This document shows, in pieces, positions 1 through 8,042 of a DNA stretch of 34,284 bases (within the stretch, counting starts at the first letter, position 1; every line of letters starts with the position of its first letter). The notes beneath the pieces are model-generated. The model had not been told where the DNA came from. It saw only the letters and a program-made list of their open reading frames with translations, and did not search any database. The stretch is taken from contig JANNFX010000036.1 of NCBI GenBank assembly GCA_031380225.1, positions 1 to 34,284 on the forward strand, read 5' to 3'. Origin of the DNA: JANNFX01 sp031380225 (GTDB lineage: Bacteria > Pseudomonadota > Alphaproteobacteria > Rhizobiales > Hyphomicrobiaceae). Both the position numbers and the translations under genes were made by a program.

Positions 1-1
1 G

Positions 2-2608
2 CTCGGTGACGCGTCGCACTTGGCTATGCTGGCGGTGTTCGCAATCGCAGCCGTTGCGGCGCTGATTTACATCGGCCGCATCAAATGGCTGTCCCGCGAC
101 GAAGCGATACGGCGGATCGAGCGCGTATCGGGCGTACCGCACCGGCCAGCGTCGTCATACGAAGACACCGTTACTGCGTCTGCGAGCGATCCTGAAAGCC
201 GGGCGATATGGCAGGCACATCGGGGGCGGATGGCAGCCGCTGTCGGGCGCCTTAAGCCAGGTGCGCCGGCGCCGCGCACAGACAGGCACGATCCCATGGC
301 ATTGCGCGCATTGCTCGCGCTCGGGCTCGTGGCAGGAATTGCATTAACCAGCGACACGCTGCTCAGCCGGTTCTGGAGCGCGTTTCAACTGGCGTCTTCA
401 AAGGCGCTGGCCGCAGCCCGGCTCGATGCTTGGGCGACGCCTCCGGCTTATACAGGGCGGCCGCCAGTGATGCTGGCCGATGGCAATGCACCAGCCGGAT
501 CTGACAATGCGATTACCTCGACAGTTGGTGCGAATGGCAAGTCACTCGCAGTGCCGTCAGGAAGTGTGATTGTCGTGCGCATGGCGGGCCTTGGCAATAA
601 GCCGCTCGCTCTCGAAGTGACAACGGCGGGCGGCAAACCTGAACTGATCAAATATGAAAAGAAGGCTGGCGGTAGTGACGACGTTCAAGAAGTGCGAACG
701 ACGTTGAACGCGGGGGCATCGCTGCGTGCATTGGCTGGCGAAGGTGAATTGGCCAAATGGACGCTTGACGTCATTCCAGACCGTCTGCCGGATATCGCGC
801 TGACCAAGAAAATGGAACTGACGCAGCGCGGTTCGTTAAAGCTGATTTACAAAGCCACCGACGATTACGGCGTCGCGTCGGCACAGATGAAACTTGAGAA
901 AATTGCGCCGCCACCGGCCAACGCCGCACCGGCTGGCGAGTCATCGTTTAATTTTGATCCCGGTAAGACGCTCAGAAAATCACTGACACTGCGCGGTCCG
1001 CGGCCGCCTTATATGCGCCCGCCGCTGCTGGCCCTCAAAATTCCTGCTGGAATGCCCAAGGAAGCGTCCGATACGACATATCTCGATATGGCCTCACATC
1101 CGTGGGCTGGCATGCGGGTCAAGATGCGCCTCGAAGTTAAAGACGTGGCTGGTCAAACGGGCTCGACTGAACCGGTGGAAATGATCCTACCGGAACGCGC
1201 GTTCTCTAAACTGCTGGCACGTGCTGTTATCGAGCAGCGCCGCAAACTCATCGATGATCCACGCTATCGCGATCAAGTCATGACCGCGATTGACGGCCTG
1301 ACTTACGAACCTGACGGCTTTATCACCGACAACCGCGTCTATCTCGGGCTGCGCTCAGTCTACCACCGGCTCGGCCGCGACCGCACTCAGGCCGGCATGG
1401 CCTCGACTATCGAGCAGTTGTGGAACATTGCGCTTCGCATCGAGGACGGCGATCTATCGGAAGCCGAAAAGGCCTTGCGCGACGCTCAAGACAAACTTGC
1501 CAAGGCATTGCAGGACGGCGCATCTGACGAAGAAATTCAGCGCTTGATGAAGGAGATGAAGGACGCCTTCAACGAGTACATGCAGGCGCTCGCCAAAAAG
1601 GCTGAGAAAGACGGCGAAGAAGCCAAACAGCAGGGTCAAGACCCGGACGCTGAAAAGCTTGATAAGCAAGAACTTGACGAAATGATGCGCCAATTCGAAG
1701 AAGCGGCAAAGAACGGTTCGCGCGAAGACGCAGAAAAAATGCTGGCAGAAATGCGCGATGTGATGGAGCGCCTCAAAGCCAACGAATCCGACAGCGAGCA
1801 ATCGGCAGAACAGGGCAAGTCGCAGAACCTCGACAAGATGATGGAAAAGCTGGCCAACATGGCAGCCGAACAGCAGAAGCTGCTCGACGATACCTTCAAG
1901 GAACAACAGGAAGGCAAAAGCGGCAAAGATCCGGTTAAGCAAGGCGGGAGCCGCGGCAGCCAAAGCGCCCAGAATGGCAAAGATCAGAAAGGCAAAGCTG
2001 AACGCGGCAAAGGCAAGTCCGGACAGGGCGGCGAAGAAGGCCAAGAGGGGGAAGCGGGTAAAGGTCCACGTGGTAATGACCAGGGCGACCAAGGCGACGA
2101 GACCGGCCAAAATGATCCGGAAGGGCAAGGCCGAGGCAAAGGCAGCGGCAAGAAGAGCCTCGCCGAACGTCAGGCTGAGTTGAAAGAGCGTCTCGCGCAG
2201 CTCGAAAAAGAAATCAAAGAAGGCGGCGGCAACGCCGACAAGGCCATGCGCGAAGCCCGCGAAGCCATGGAGCGGGCAGAAGACTCGCTTGGCAACGAAG
2301 ACCTCGACAGTGCGTCTGAAGATCAGGGCCAGGCGCTCGACAAAATGCGCGAAAGCGCCGAGGCAATGGCCAAACAAATGAACCAGAGCGGCAACAAGGT
2401 TGGCAATAAAAACAGCAAAGACCGCGACCCTTTGGGCCGTCCGCAAAAGACAAACGGACCGGACCTTGGAACGTCGGTCAAAGTTCCAGACAAGATCGAC
2501 ACTGAGCGCGCACGTGAAGTGCTTGAAGAAGTCCGCCGCAGATTGGGCGAACCTGCACGGCCAGACGGCGAACTCGACTATCTCGAACGATTGCAGAAGC
2601 GGTTTTGA
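2..2608 (+). CDS. DUF4175 / TIGR02302 family membrane protein, 5'-truncated
   Basis: The reading frame is open to the left edge, so the true start lies outside the window; the first internal candidate start is a TTG at 20. A hydrophobic stretch begins at the edge and a second lies around residues 93-111 counted from that TTG, giving an N-terminal membrane anchor pair. A mixed alpha/beta middle part follows. From about residue 480 the protein is a highly charged helical region, and residues about 630-740 are low-complexity and rich in Gly, Lys, Gln and Glu. The architecture and the motif following the first anchor (DEAIRRIERVSG, then a PASSYED-type sequence) match the alphaproteobacterial family TIGR02302/DUF4175, whose function is not established. 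The low-complexity tail is part of the family pattern, not a sign of decay. It ends in TGA and is followed by palindromic repeats. Confidence 0.85.
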   Translation, partial: LGDASHLAMLAVFAIAAVAALIYIGRIKWLSRDEAIRRIERVSGVPHRPASSYEDTVTASASDPESRAIWQAHRGRMAAAVGRLKPGAPAPRTDRHDPMALRALLALGLVAGIALTSDTLLSRFWSAFQLASSKALAAARLDAWATPPAYTGRPPVMLADGNAPAGSDNAITSTVGANGKSLAVPSGSVIVVRMAGLGNKPLALEVTTAGGKPELIKYEKKAGGSDDVQEVRTTLNAGASLRALAGEGELAKWTLDVIPDRLPDIALTKKMELTQRGSLKLIYKATDDYGVASAQMKLEKIAPPPANAAPAGESSFNFDPGKTLRKSLTLRGPRPPYMRPPLLALKIPAGMPKEASDTTYLDMASHPWAGMRVKMRLEVKDVAGQTGSTEPVEMILPERAFSKLLARAVIEQRRKLIDDPRYRDQVMTAIDGLTYEPDGFITDNRVYLGLRSVYHRLGRDRTQAGMASTIEQLWNIALRIEDGDLSEAEKALRDAQDKLAKALQDGASDEEIQRLMKEMKDAFNEYMQALAKKAEKDGEEAKQQGQDPDAEKLDKQELDEMMRQFEEAAKNGSREDAEKMLAEMRDVMERLKANESDSEQSAEQGKSQNLDKMMEKLANMAAEQQKLLDDTFKEQQEGKSGKDPVKQGGSRGSQSAQNGKDQKGKAERGKGKSGQGGEEGQEGEAGKGPRGNDQGDQGDETGQNDPEGQGRGKGSGKKSLAERQAELKERLAQLEKEIKEGGGNADKAMREAREAMERAEDSLGNEDLDSASEDQGQALDKMRESAEAMAKQMNQSGNKVGNKNSKDRDPLGRPQKTNGPDLGTSVKVPDKIDTERAREVLEEVRRRLGEPARPDGELDYLERLQKRF

Positions 2609-2628
2609 TTGTTGATGTGCTTCGATTA

Positions 2629-2665
2629 ACCCGCCCTACATTTCAAGTGCAAACGTGGGGCGGGT
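2629..2665. repeat. REP-like palindrome (ACCCGCCC/GGGCGGGT)
   Basis: ACCCGCCC at 2629-2636 is the reverse complement of GGGCGGGT at 2658-2665, with a 21-nt spacer. A roughly 28-nt stretch beginning AACCCGCCCTACATTTCAAG at 2628 recurs almost unchanged at 2757, so this gap carries two copies of one element. It lies just after the stop of the DUF4175 gene and could also act as a transcript 3' end. Confidence 0.7.
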
Positions 2666-2715
2666 AAAAGCAAAGCGTTACCCGCAAGCGATTTCACATC
2701 TTTCACGATTACGAC

Positions 2716-2764
2716 GGCGGGTTACGCCACATCATGCTTCGGCATGATGCGCCTTTAACCCGCC
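2716..2764. repeat. REP-like palindrome with inner TTCG-loop hairpin
   Basis: GGCGGGTTA at 2716-2724 pairs with TTAACCCGCC ending at 2764. Inside it, CATCATGC (2730-2737) and GCATGATG (2742-2749) form a perfect 8-bp stem closed by TTCG, a very stable tetraloop. The right arm continues into the second copy of the AACCCGCCCTAC repeat (2757-2785). The arm sequence is the GGCGGRTTA type also seen at 7946-8027, so the two sites belong to one family. Confidence 0.75.
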
Positions 2765-2886
2765 CTACATTTCAAGCGCAAATGTCGGGCCTGCCCGCGG
2801 CAATTGCTGCCCTTGTTGTATGGCGCCCAACGCCCATTTAACCGTCATAACGAAGCATAAACTCTCAGCACACAGGAGTTGCAATC

Positions 2887-3591
2887 ATGATGACGATCCG
2901 AAAAGCAGATGACCGCGGACACGCCAATTTTGGTTGGCTCGACAGCCGCCACACGTTCTCGTTTGGCAGCTACTACGATGCAGATCACATGGGTTACGGG
3001 CTGCTCCGCGTCATCAACGATGACCGCGTGGCTCCCGCGCGCGGATTCGATATGCACGGCCACAAGGATATGGAAATTATTACCTATGTTCTTGCAGGCG
3101 CCCTTGCGCACAAGGACAGCCTTGGCACCGGGTCAGTGATCCATCCCGGTGATGTGCAGATCATGTCGGCTGGCACCGGCATCCGCCATAGTGAATTTAA
3201 TGGCTCGGAGGCCGATCCGGTCCACTTACTGCAAGTTTGGATCGAACCTGAGCAGAAGAAACTGGTGCCGCGCTATGACCAAAAATCATTCGACAGCGCT
3301 TCTAAACATGGTGTGCTGAAGCTCACAGGATCACGCGATGGCCGTGATGGTTCGGTGGTTATTTATGCCGATGTCGATCTCTACGCGAGCCAGCCTGGCA
3401 AGGATAAGTTGCTTCAACACGATCTTGGCCAAACCCGCCGCGGTTGGATTCAATTGGCGACTGGCCAGATCGAGGTCAACGGTGCCGCATTGAGCGCGGG
3501 TGATGGAGCTGCGTTTGAACCTGGAACCAGCATCTCGATCATAGGCCGCTCTGACGACGCCGAGTTTCTGCTGTTCGACATGGCCGCCTGA
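2887..3591 (+). CDS. Pirin family protein (YhhW/quercetin 2,3-dioxygenase type)
   Basis: This 234-residue bicupin protein has the length and pattern of bacterial pirins. The four metal ligands of the N-terminal cupin are all visible: His57 and His59 in DMHGHKDME, and His101 and Glu103 in GIRHSEFN. YhhW-type pirins bind iron or a similar divalent metal; several have quercetin 2,3-dioxygenase activity in vitro, but the physiological substrate is usually unknown. The start is supported by AGGAG about 7 nt before a double ATG. The C-terminal cupin (about residues 130-232) lacks an obvious metal site, as is usual. It is a single-gene unit that converges on the OmpA-like gene and shares its terminator. 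Confidence 0.93.
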   Translation: MMTIRKADDRGHANFGWLDSRHTFSFGSYYDADHMGYGLLRVINDDRVAPARGFDMHGHKDMEIITYVLAGALAHKDSLGTGSVIHPGDVQIMSAGTGIRHSEFNGSEADPVHLLQVWIEPEQKKLVPRYDQKSFDSASKHGVLKLTGSRDGRDGSVVIYADVDLYASQPGKDKLLQHDLGQTRRGWIQLATGQIEVNGAALSAGDGAAFEPGTSISIIGRSDDAEFLLFDMAA

Positions 3592-3650
3592 GGTTAAAAG
3601 AACAGAGAGACGCGAGCCATCCGTCCCAGAACCAACATCCGTCCCCAAAC

Positions 3651-3685
3651 AACGAGGGCAGGAAATTACTTCCCTGCCCTCGTTT
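3651..3685. terminator. Shared bidirectional terminator, pirin / OmpA-like gene
   Basis: A perfect 12-bp stem, AACGAGGGCAGG (3651-3662) with CCTGCCCTCGTT (3673-3684), encloses a 10-nt loop. It lies between two convergent stop codons (3591 and 3707). The T run after the stem is short on the plus strand (TTTGATTGATT), and the minus-strand exit is GTTTGGGG, so stem strength probably does most of the work. Confidence 0.75.
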
Positions 3686-3706
3686 GATTGATTGCGACCA
3701 GCCAGT

Positions 3707-5197
3707 TTACTTACCGCGGACGCTCATAGCGGTGCGGCGGTTCTTAGCGCGCCCCTCGTCGGTGCTGTTATCAGCAACCGCATGCTCCTCGCCATAGCCT
3801 TCAGCTTCGACGCGTTTTGCATCAATGCCGCCAGCCACGATCGAAGCCGCAACGGCTTTTGCACGGTCGTCCGAAAGCTTCTTGTTGTTGGCCGGATCGC
3901 CGACGTTGTCGGTGTAGCCGCCGATCTTGAGAACGGATGCCGGGAAAGCCTTCATGATCTCAACAACGTTGGCGACTTGAGCTTTGCTTTCTTCTTTGAG
4001 ATTTGTTGAACCAGTTTCGAAATGCAACCGGTCGAAGTTGAACCAGATGTTCTTGTCAACGACCTTGGCCGGATCAACGAGGAAGTTGATCAACTCGCTT
4101 TCGACACCGCCAGCCGCGTAGCTGATTTCGGGACCCGACGGCAGCGCCATTTTCATCATGCCATCAGCGCCAGCGGTTGCAACTGGTGTCACCGCCGGAG
4201 CTTCAGCCTTGGGAGCGGGTGCTGGAGCGACGGCAGCAACCTCGACCTTCTTCTCGACTTTTGCTTCAACTTTTGGTGCTTCTACTTTCGGCGCCTCGGC
4301 CTTCTTTTCAACGTCGGCCTTCGCTGGCGGCAGACTGTCATGCGACTTTACTTGCATGTTCCAGACGGCCCATGCCAAGCCGCCAATCAAAGCCAGCGTT
4401 ACCGGCCACAACCACCAGCCTGCGCCGCTGCTGTGAGCCTCTTTGCTCGAAGTAGCTGCAGCCGCTGCGTGCTTGACGTCTTTCGCAGCCACAGCCGCTG
4501 AGGACGTTGCCATCGGCGCTGTGGCTGTCTTAACGGCAACCGGCGCTGTTGATGCTGAAGGTGGTGGCGAGGCAGTCGCGGCCGGCGTTGCTGCTTTCGC
4601 AGCAACCGCGGCAGCTGCAGCAGCCGGTAAGGCAGCAGCTGCTGCTGTCGAAGCAGCCGGCGCTGCGGTTGAAGCAGTTTGCGTCGCACTCGAAACGACG
4701 CTGGCAACAGAGGGCCAAGCGCCAGACAGCAGTGCAGGAAGAGCAGAGCCAGTCATGCTGGCGGCCCCTGGAGCCTTACCAAGTGCACCCAATACAAGCG
4801 GAGCAGCGAGCGACATCAATGCCCCGGCCGAACGCGGCTTCAAGCCAGCGGCAGCCGCTGCAGCTTGCGCAACACCAGCTTCTCTGACACCGAACAGCGC
4901 GCCGGCCAGCTGGCTGCCGCTGATCGCGGCGACTGATGCAAGACTGTTGCCTGTCAAAAGACCGGTGATGTCTCCGAGAGCGTTCGGATCTTTAGCTTGG
5001 CCAGCAACCAAACCAGCGACCGTATTCATCAGTGCGAGGTTACTTGTGCCACCCGTTAACGCCGCTAAAATCTTTGAGACAATGCCTTCCAGTCCTGATG
5101 TGACAGCACTCTCGCTCTCACCTAATGTCGCGCTGACTGTTTTGATCAATCCCGGCGTGACCAGCCCTTGAAGAGCGGTAATCATACTCGCAGACAT
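3707..5197 (-). CDS. DUF937-OmpA fusion envelope protein
   Basis: The 496-residue protein has three parts. Residues about 1-140 are a DUF937-like helical repeat domain (Gly- and Leu-rich, no signal peptide). Residues about 170-258 are an Ala/Thr/Pro-rich linker. A single membrane span at about 260-281 is followed by a Lys/Glu/Pro/Val-rich periplasmic spacer and a C-terminal OmpA domain at about 383-494. The OmpA domain keeps the peptidoglycan-binding Asp430 (GGYTDN) and the Arg pair at 487-488 (NRRTAM). This predicts a cytoplasmic DUF937 domain tethered through the inner membrane to the cell wall. GGGAGA sits 6 nt upstream of the ATG. The compositional bias of the linkers produces long spurious reading frames on the opposite strand. 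Confidence 0.88.
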   Translation of the reverse strand: MSASMITALQGLVTPGLIKTVSATLGESESAVTSGLEGIVSKILAALTGGTSNLALMNTVAGLVAGQAKDPNALGDITGLLTGNSLASVAAISGSQLAGALFGVREAGVAQAAAAAAGLKPRSAGALMSLAAPLVLGALGKAPGAASMTGSALPALLSGAWPSVASVVSSATQTASTAAPAASTAAAAALPAAAAAAVAAKAATPAATASPPPSASTAPVAVKTATAPMATSSAAVAAKDVKHAAAAATSSKEAHSSGAGWWLWPVTLALIGGLAWAVWNMQVKSHDSLPPAKADVEKKAEAPKVEAPKVEAKVEKKVEVAAVAPAPAPKAEAPAVTPVATAGADGMMKMALPSGPEISYAAGGVESELINFLVDPAKVVDKNIWFNFDRLHFETGSTNLKEESKAQVANVVEIMKAFPASVLKIGGYTDNVGDPANNKKLSDDRAKAVAASIVAGGIDAKRVEAEGYGEEHAVADNSTDEGRAKNRRTAMSVRGK

Positions 5198-5326
5198 GCG
5201 GCTTCTCCCTGAATTTTATACTTGTTCGTTGTCTTCCCTCGTCGTCAGCCATCATATCCGATGACTGGAGGGTCTTAGGCAACAAAGAATTGGAGAAAAG
5301 TGCATCGCCAAATGCGATTGTTTTGT

Positions 5327-5809
5327 TCAGATCCGGTGATAGGGATGCCCTGCGGCAATTGTTGCGGCGCGATACAGCTGTTCGGCTAGCACGACCCGCG
5401 CCAAACCGTGGGGAAGTGTCATCGGGGAAAGGGACAACTTATGGTGGGCCATGGCCGCCACAGCCGCCCCGTGACCATCGGCACCACCGATTAAAAAAGC
5501 GATCAGTGAACAGCCGTCATCGCGGCGCTTGGTGAGCAACGCAGAAAAAGCTGCGCTCGTTGTCGTCCGGCCAGTCTCGTCGAGGCAAACGATGAATTCC
5601 GCAGCCCCTGCAGCCTTGATAAGCCGTTGGGCTTCATCATCTTTTCTGTCGCCGGCGCGCGCTGCCCTGCTTTCGGGAAGCTCAATCAACTCTAAGGGAC
5701 CAAAAGCAAATTTCCGGCCCAGTGCCGCTATGCGTTCGGAATAGCGCGCATAAAGCTCACGTTCGCCGCCGTCTTTCAGACGTCCAACGGCGGCGATCAA
5801 AAACTTCAT
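5327..5809 (-). CDS. rlmH: 23S rRNA (pseudouridine1915-N3)-methyltransferase RlmH
   Basis: This 160-residue SPOUT methyltransferase matches RlmH in length and layout: an MKFLIAAVGRLK start, the SAM-binding loop FLIGGADGHG in the trefoil knot, LSLSPMTLPHGLARV, and the C-terminal HPYHR signature. RlmH methylates pseudouridine 1915 in helix 69 of 23S rRNA on assembled 70S ribosomes. It starts 2 nt after the rsfS stop with no clear Shine-Dalgarno of its own, so translational coupling is likely. It is the last gene of the nadD-rsfS-rlmH cluster. Confidence 0.96.
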   Translation of the reverse strand: MKFLIAAVGRLKDGGERELYARYSERIAALGRKFAFGPLELIELPESRAARAGDRKDDEAQRLIKAAGAAEFIVCLDETGRTTTSAAFSALLTKRRDDGCSLIAFLIGGADGHGAAVAAMAHHKLSLSPMTLPHGLARVVLAEQLYRAATIAAGHPYHRI

Positions 5810-5811
5810 AG

Positions 5812-6219
5812 TCAGTGCGTCGTATCAGATGGACGGTCGACGGACCAAATCTTCTCGAGGTTATAGAAATCGCGCACTTCGGGCCGGAAAATGTGGACGA
5901 TAATATCGCCCGCATCGACCACCACCCAATCGCAGGTTTCCATCCCGCCAACGCGGACGTCGCCAAGTCCGGCATCCTTGAGTTTTGTCCGGACCTGATC
6001 TGCGATCGCGCCGACATGACGGTCCGTGCGGCCCGTCGCAATTACCATAAAATCGCCTATCGTGGATTTACCGGCCAAGTCGATCGATACGACCTGTTCA
6101 GCCTTGGCCTCATCGAGCCAAAAGACAAGCTCCTTCAGGAGCGGTTCGGAGCTGCGTCCTTGCGGAGCGAGGTCCTGGGGAGGCGCGCCCGTCTGGGCCG
6201 TCTCAGTGGCTGTGCGCAT
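5812..6219 (-). CDS. rsfS: Ribosome silencing factor RsfS
   Basis: The 135-residue protein has the RsfS (Iojap/DUF143) core: DLAGKSTIGDFMVIATGRTDRH near the start, VGGMETCDWVVVDAGDIIVHIF, then RDFYNLEKIW at the end. RsfS binds ribosomal protein L14 and blocks subunit joining when nutrients are scarce. The first 25 or so residues are poorly conserved and the start is not certain; an AGGA lies about 14 nt upstream, which is long spacing. It sits between nadD and rlmH, the usual order in alphaproteobacteria. Confidence 0.95.
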   Translation of the reverse strand: MRTATETAQTGAPPQDLAPQGRSSEPLLKELVFWLDEAKAEQVVSIDLAGKSTIGDFMVIATGRTDRHVGAIADQVRTKLKDAGLGDVRVGGMETCDWVVVDAGDIIVHIFRPEVRDFYNLEKIWSVDRPSDTTH

Positions 6220-6323
6220 GCGAGCGGGTCAGTCCTTTCCAAAGTTCGATGTGCCAGAACGGCTGCCCTGGACACACGTAAGATAGGCGTCCCAGCCCAG
6301 AGCGGCAATAGGGATCGTGCATT

Positions 6324-7001
6324 CTAACTTTTTTGTTTATCTGTCATATGGTTAGCACGAATCACCGTCGATGACAGTGGCGATAGGCGGGTACTGAGCA
6401 GCGTCCAGGCTGGTGGCTGGCGGCTGGGCACGGTCGCAGCCAGGGATTCTGGGACGTTTGATATGGCCAGCGCTTGGGCGGCGGGGCTCGACAGGGCCTT
6501 GAGGCGCCAATCCGGCCGGTCGATGATTGCCAGCGGCACCAGAGCCGCGATCCGGCGCCAGTTTTGCCAGCGATGGAACGACGCCAGATTGTCGGCTCCC
6601 ATCACCCACACGAAATAGACCCCAGGGTAGCGCCGGGTCAGAAATTCGACGGTCACGGCCGTGTAGGGGCTGCCCAGTTCGGCTTCGAAGCCGGTGATGT
6701 GCATAGCAGGACCACGAGCGAAGGACTGGCAGGCGGCCATGCGGCTGGCCTGTGATGGCAAAGCACCGTTCGACTTCAGAGGATTGCCAGGCGTCACGAC
6801 CCACCACAGCTGGTCGAGCTGCATGCGTTTCAAAGCGGTTTCCGCAACGATGCGATGGCCGTCGTGGGGCGGATTGAATGACCCCCCCATAATACCGATG
6901 CGTTGACCGGGTTGGGCAACAGGCGTTTTGACCTTTAACGATCCGAAAGTTTGGCCGGTCTGCTGCACGTTGATCTCTTGTTTTCTTCCACGATAGGCCA
7001 T
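6324..7001 (-). CDS. nadD: Nicotinate-nucleotide adenylyltransferase NadD
   Basis: NadD forms nicotinate adenine dinucleotide from NaMN and ATP in NAD biosynthesis. The nucleotidyltransferase signature GIMGGSFNPPHDGH is at about residues 37-50, and the second ATP-contact motif is the C-terminal LSSTVIR. The domain ends within about 13 residues of the stop, so the 225-residue reading includes an N-terminal extension of about 35 residues before the core. No good Shine-Dalgarno precedes the ATG at 7001, so a later start is possible. About 100 nt separate it from rsfS downstream. The usual upstream partner proA is not here; the next gene is a divergent PPOX-family gene. Confidence 0.94.
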   Translation of the reverse strand: MAYRGRKQEINVQQTGQTFGSLKVKTPVAQPGQRIGIMGGSFNPPHDGHRIVAETALKRMQLDQLWWVVTPGNPLKSNGALPSQASRMAACQSFARGPAMHITGFEAELGSPYTAVTVEFLTRRYPGVYFVWVMGADNLASFHRWQNWRRIAALVPLAIIDRPDWRLKALSSPAAQALAISNVPESLAATVPSRQPPAWTLLSTRLSPLSSTVIRANHMTDKQKS

Positions 7002-7258
7002 TGATTTAGAATGCCGCCGCGTAACGCAACAAAAATGTTCCTTGATCCAAATGTTGGCGGCTTATGGCGTTAGTTTTTCGCGAACAACCGCCGATACCAA
7101 AAGGTCGTCATCCTACCGAAGGACGGGGAGGACGAACTTGGTAGATCGCGTTCTGGGGAGCAAATAACTAAGTCAGAATACAAGGCGACGCGCCGGAGCA
7201 AGAAATCAGTGAATTCAAGCTCAATTGAAACCTAAACAAAACCACGAGGGAGACGACG

Positions 7259-7918
7259 ATGAGCAAACTTTACGGTGATCAGCATCGCGCATTGCAGGAC
7301 GAGTTTGATACGCGCCGCATGGCCGATCGCATCGAAATGATCGCCGTCAAAACTGAAATTACCGACATGGAAAAAGGCTTTATCGAAAGCCGCGACATGT
7401 GCTTTTTGACGACCATCGATCACATGGGCCGGCCGACAGTGTCGTACAAGGGCGGCCAGCCGGGCTTCATCCGCGTGCTCGACGCATCGACCATCGCGTT
7501 CCCGTGCTACGACGGCAACGGCATGTATTTATCGATGGGCAATATCTCGGCCAATCCAGAAGTCGGCTTTCTCTTTATCGATTTTGAAAAGCCGTTCCGC
7601 ATGCGGCTGCAGGGCCGGGCCGGCATATCACGCGACCCGGCAGCGCTTTCGATGTTCAAGGAAGCCGAATTGGTTGTCGCCGTGAAGCTGTCCGAACTTT
7701 GGATGAATTGCCCGCGTTACGTTCATCGCTATCAAAAGCTGTCGAGTTCACGGTATGCGCCGAAGGCCGATGCCGAGACGCCGCTATGTGAATGGAAACG
7801 CGTTGACGTGCTGCAAGACGTTCTGCGCCCGAAGGAAGTGGAAGCCGTCAAAAAAGCCGGCACCATCACGATCGACGACTGGATGGGCCGCGTGTTTTCA
7901 GGCGATGAGAAGGTGTGA
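7259..7918 (+). CDS. Pyridoxamine 5'-phosphate oxidase (PPOX)-fold flavoprotein
   Basis: The 219-residue protein has the split-barrel pattern of PPOX-like FMN proteins. A helical N-terminus is followed by ESRDMCFLTTIDHMGRPTVS at about residue 43, then GGQPGFIRV, IAFPCYDGNGMYLSMGNISANPEVGFLFIDF and RMRLQGRAGI. Family members include oxidases, reductases and haem or F420 enzymes, so the substrate cannot be assigned here. The last 40 residues are variable. GAGGGAG about 7 nt before the ATG supports the start. It is monocistronic and divergent from nadD. The 257-nt gap upstream shows no feature I can name. It is followed by a T-rich stretch and a REP-like palindrome. Confidence 0.85.
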   Translation: MSKLYGDQHRALQDEFDTRRMADRIEMIAVKTEITDMEKGFIESRDMCFLTTIDHMGRPTVSYKGGQPGFIRVLDASTIAFPCYDGNGMYLSMGNISANPEVGFLFIDFEKPFRMRLQGRAGISRDPAALSMFKEAELVVAVKLSELWMNCPRYVHRYQKLSSSRYAPKADAETPLCEWKRVDVLQDVLRPKEVEAVKKAGTITIDDWMGRVFSGDEKV

Positions 7919-7936
7919 ACCTTATTTTTTTACACT

Positions 7937-8036
7937 GAACCGCAGGGCGGATTAGGCGCCTTCGCGCCGTAATCCACCGTGTCGAAACACGAGAAATCGC
8001 CGGCGGATTACACTGCGCTAATCCGCCTTACGGTTC
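7937..8036. repeat. Composite REP-like palindrome, GGCGGATTA/TAATCCGCC type
   Basis: Two hairpins sit side by side. The first (7946-7978) has GGCGGATTA pairing with TAATCC-ACC around a GGCGCC/GCGCC stem with a TTCG turn. The second (8002-8027) is a perfect GGCGGATTA-(8 nt)-TAATCCGCC. The pair is framed by GAACCG (7937-7942) and CGGTTC (8031-8036), so the whole 100-nt unit is itself an inverted repeat. It fills the gap between two convergent genes and is preceded by a T7 run (7925-7931). Confidence 0.8.
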
Positions 8037-8042
8037 TGAAAT

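Noticed and set aside
1454..2446. 330-residue minus-strand open frame opposite the DUF4175 gene
   Set aside because: It is opposite the Lys/Glu/Gln/Gly-rich low-complexity region, which yields long Phe/Leu-rich antisense frames by composition; there is no ribosome-binding site or family pattern.
4443..5171. 242-residue plus-strand open frame opposite the DUF937-OmpA gene
   Set aside because: Ala/Val-rich mirror of the Ala-rich linker; the minus-strand gene has recognisable domains.
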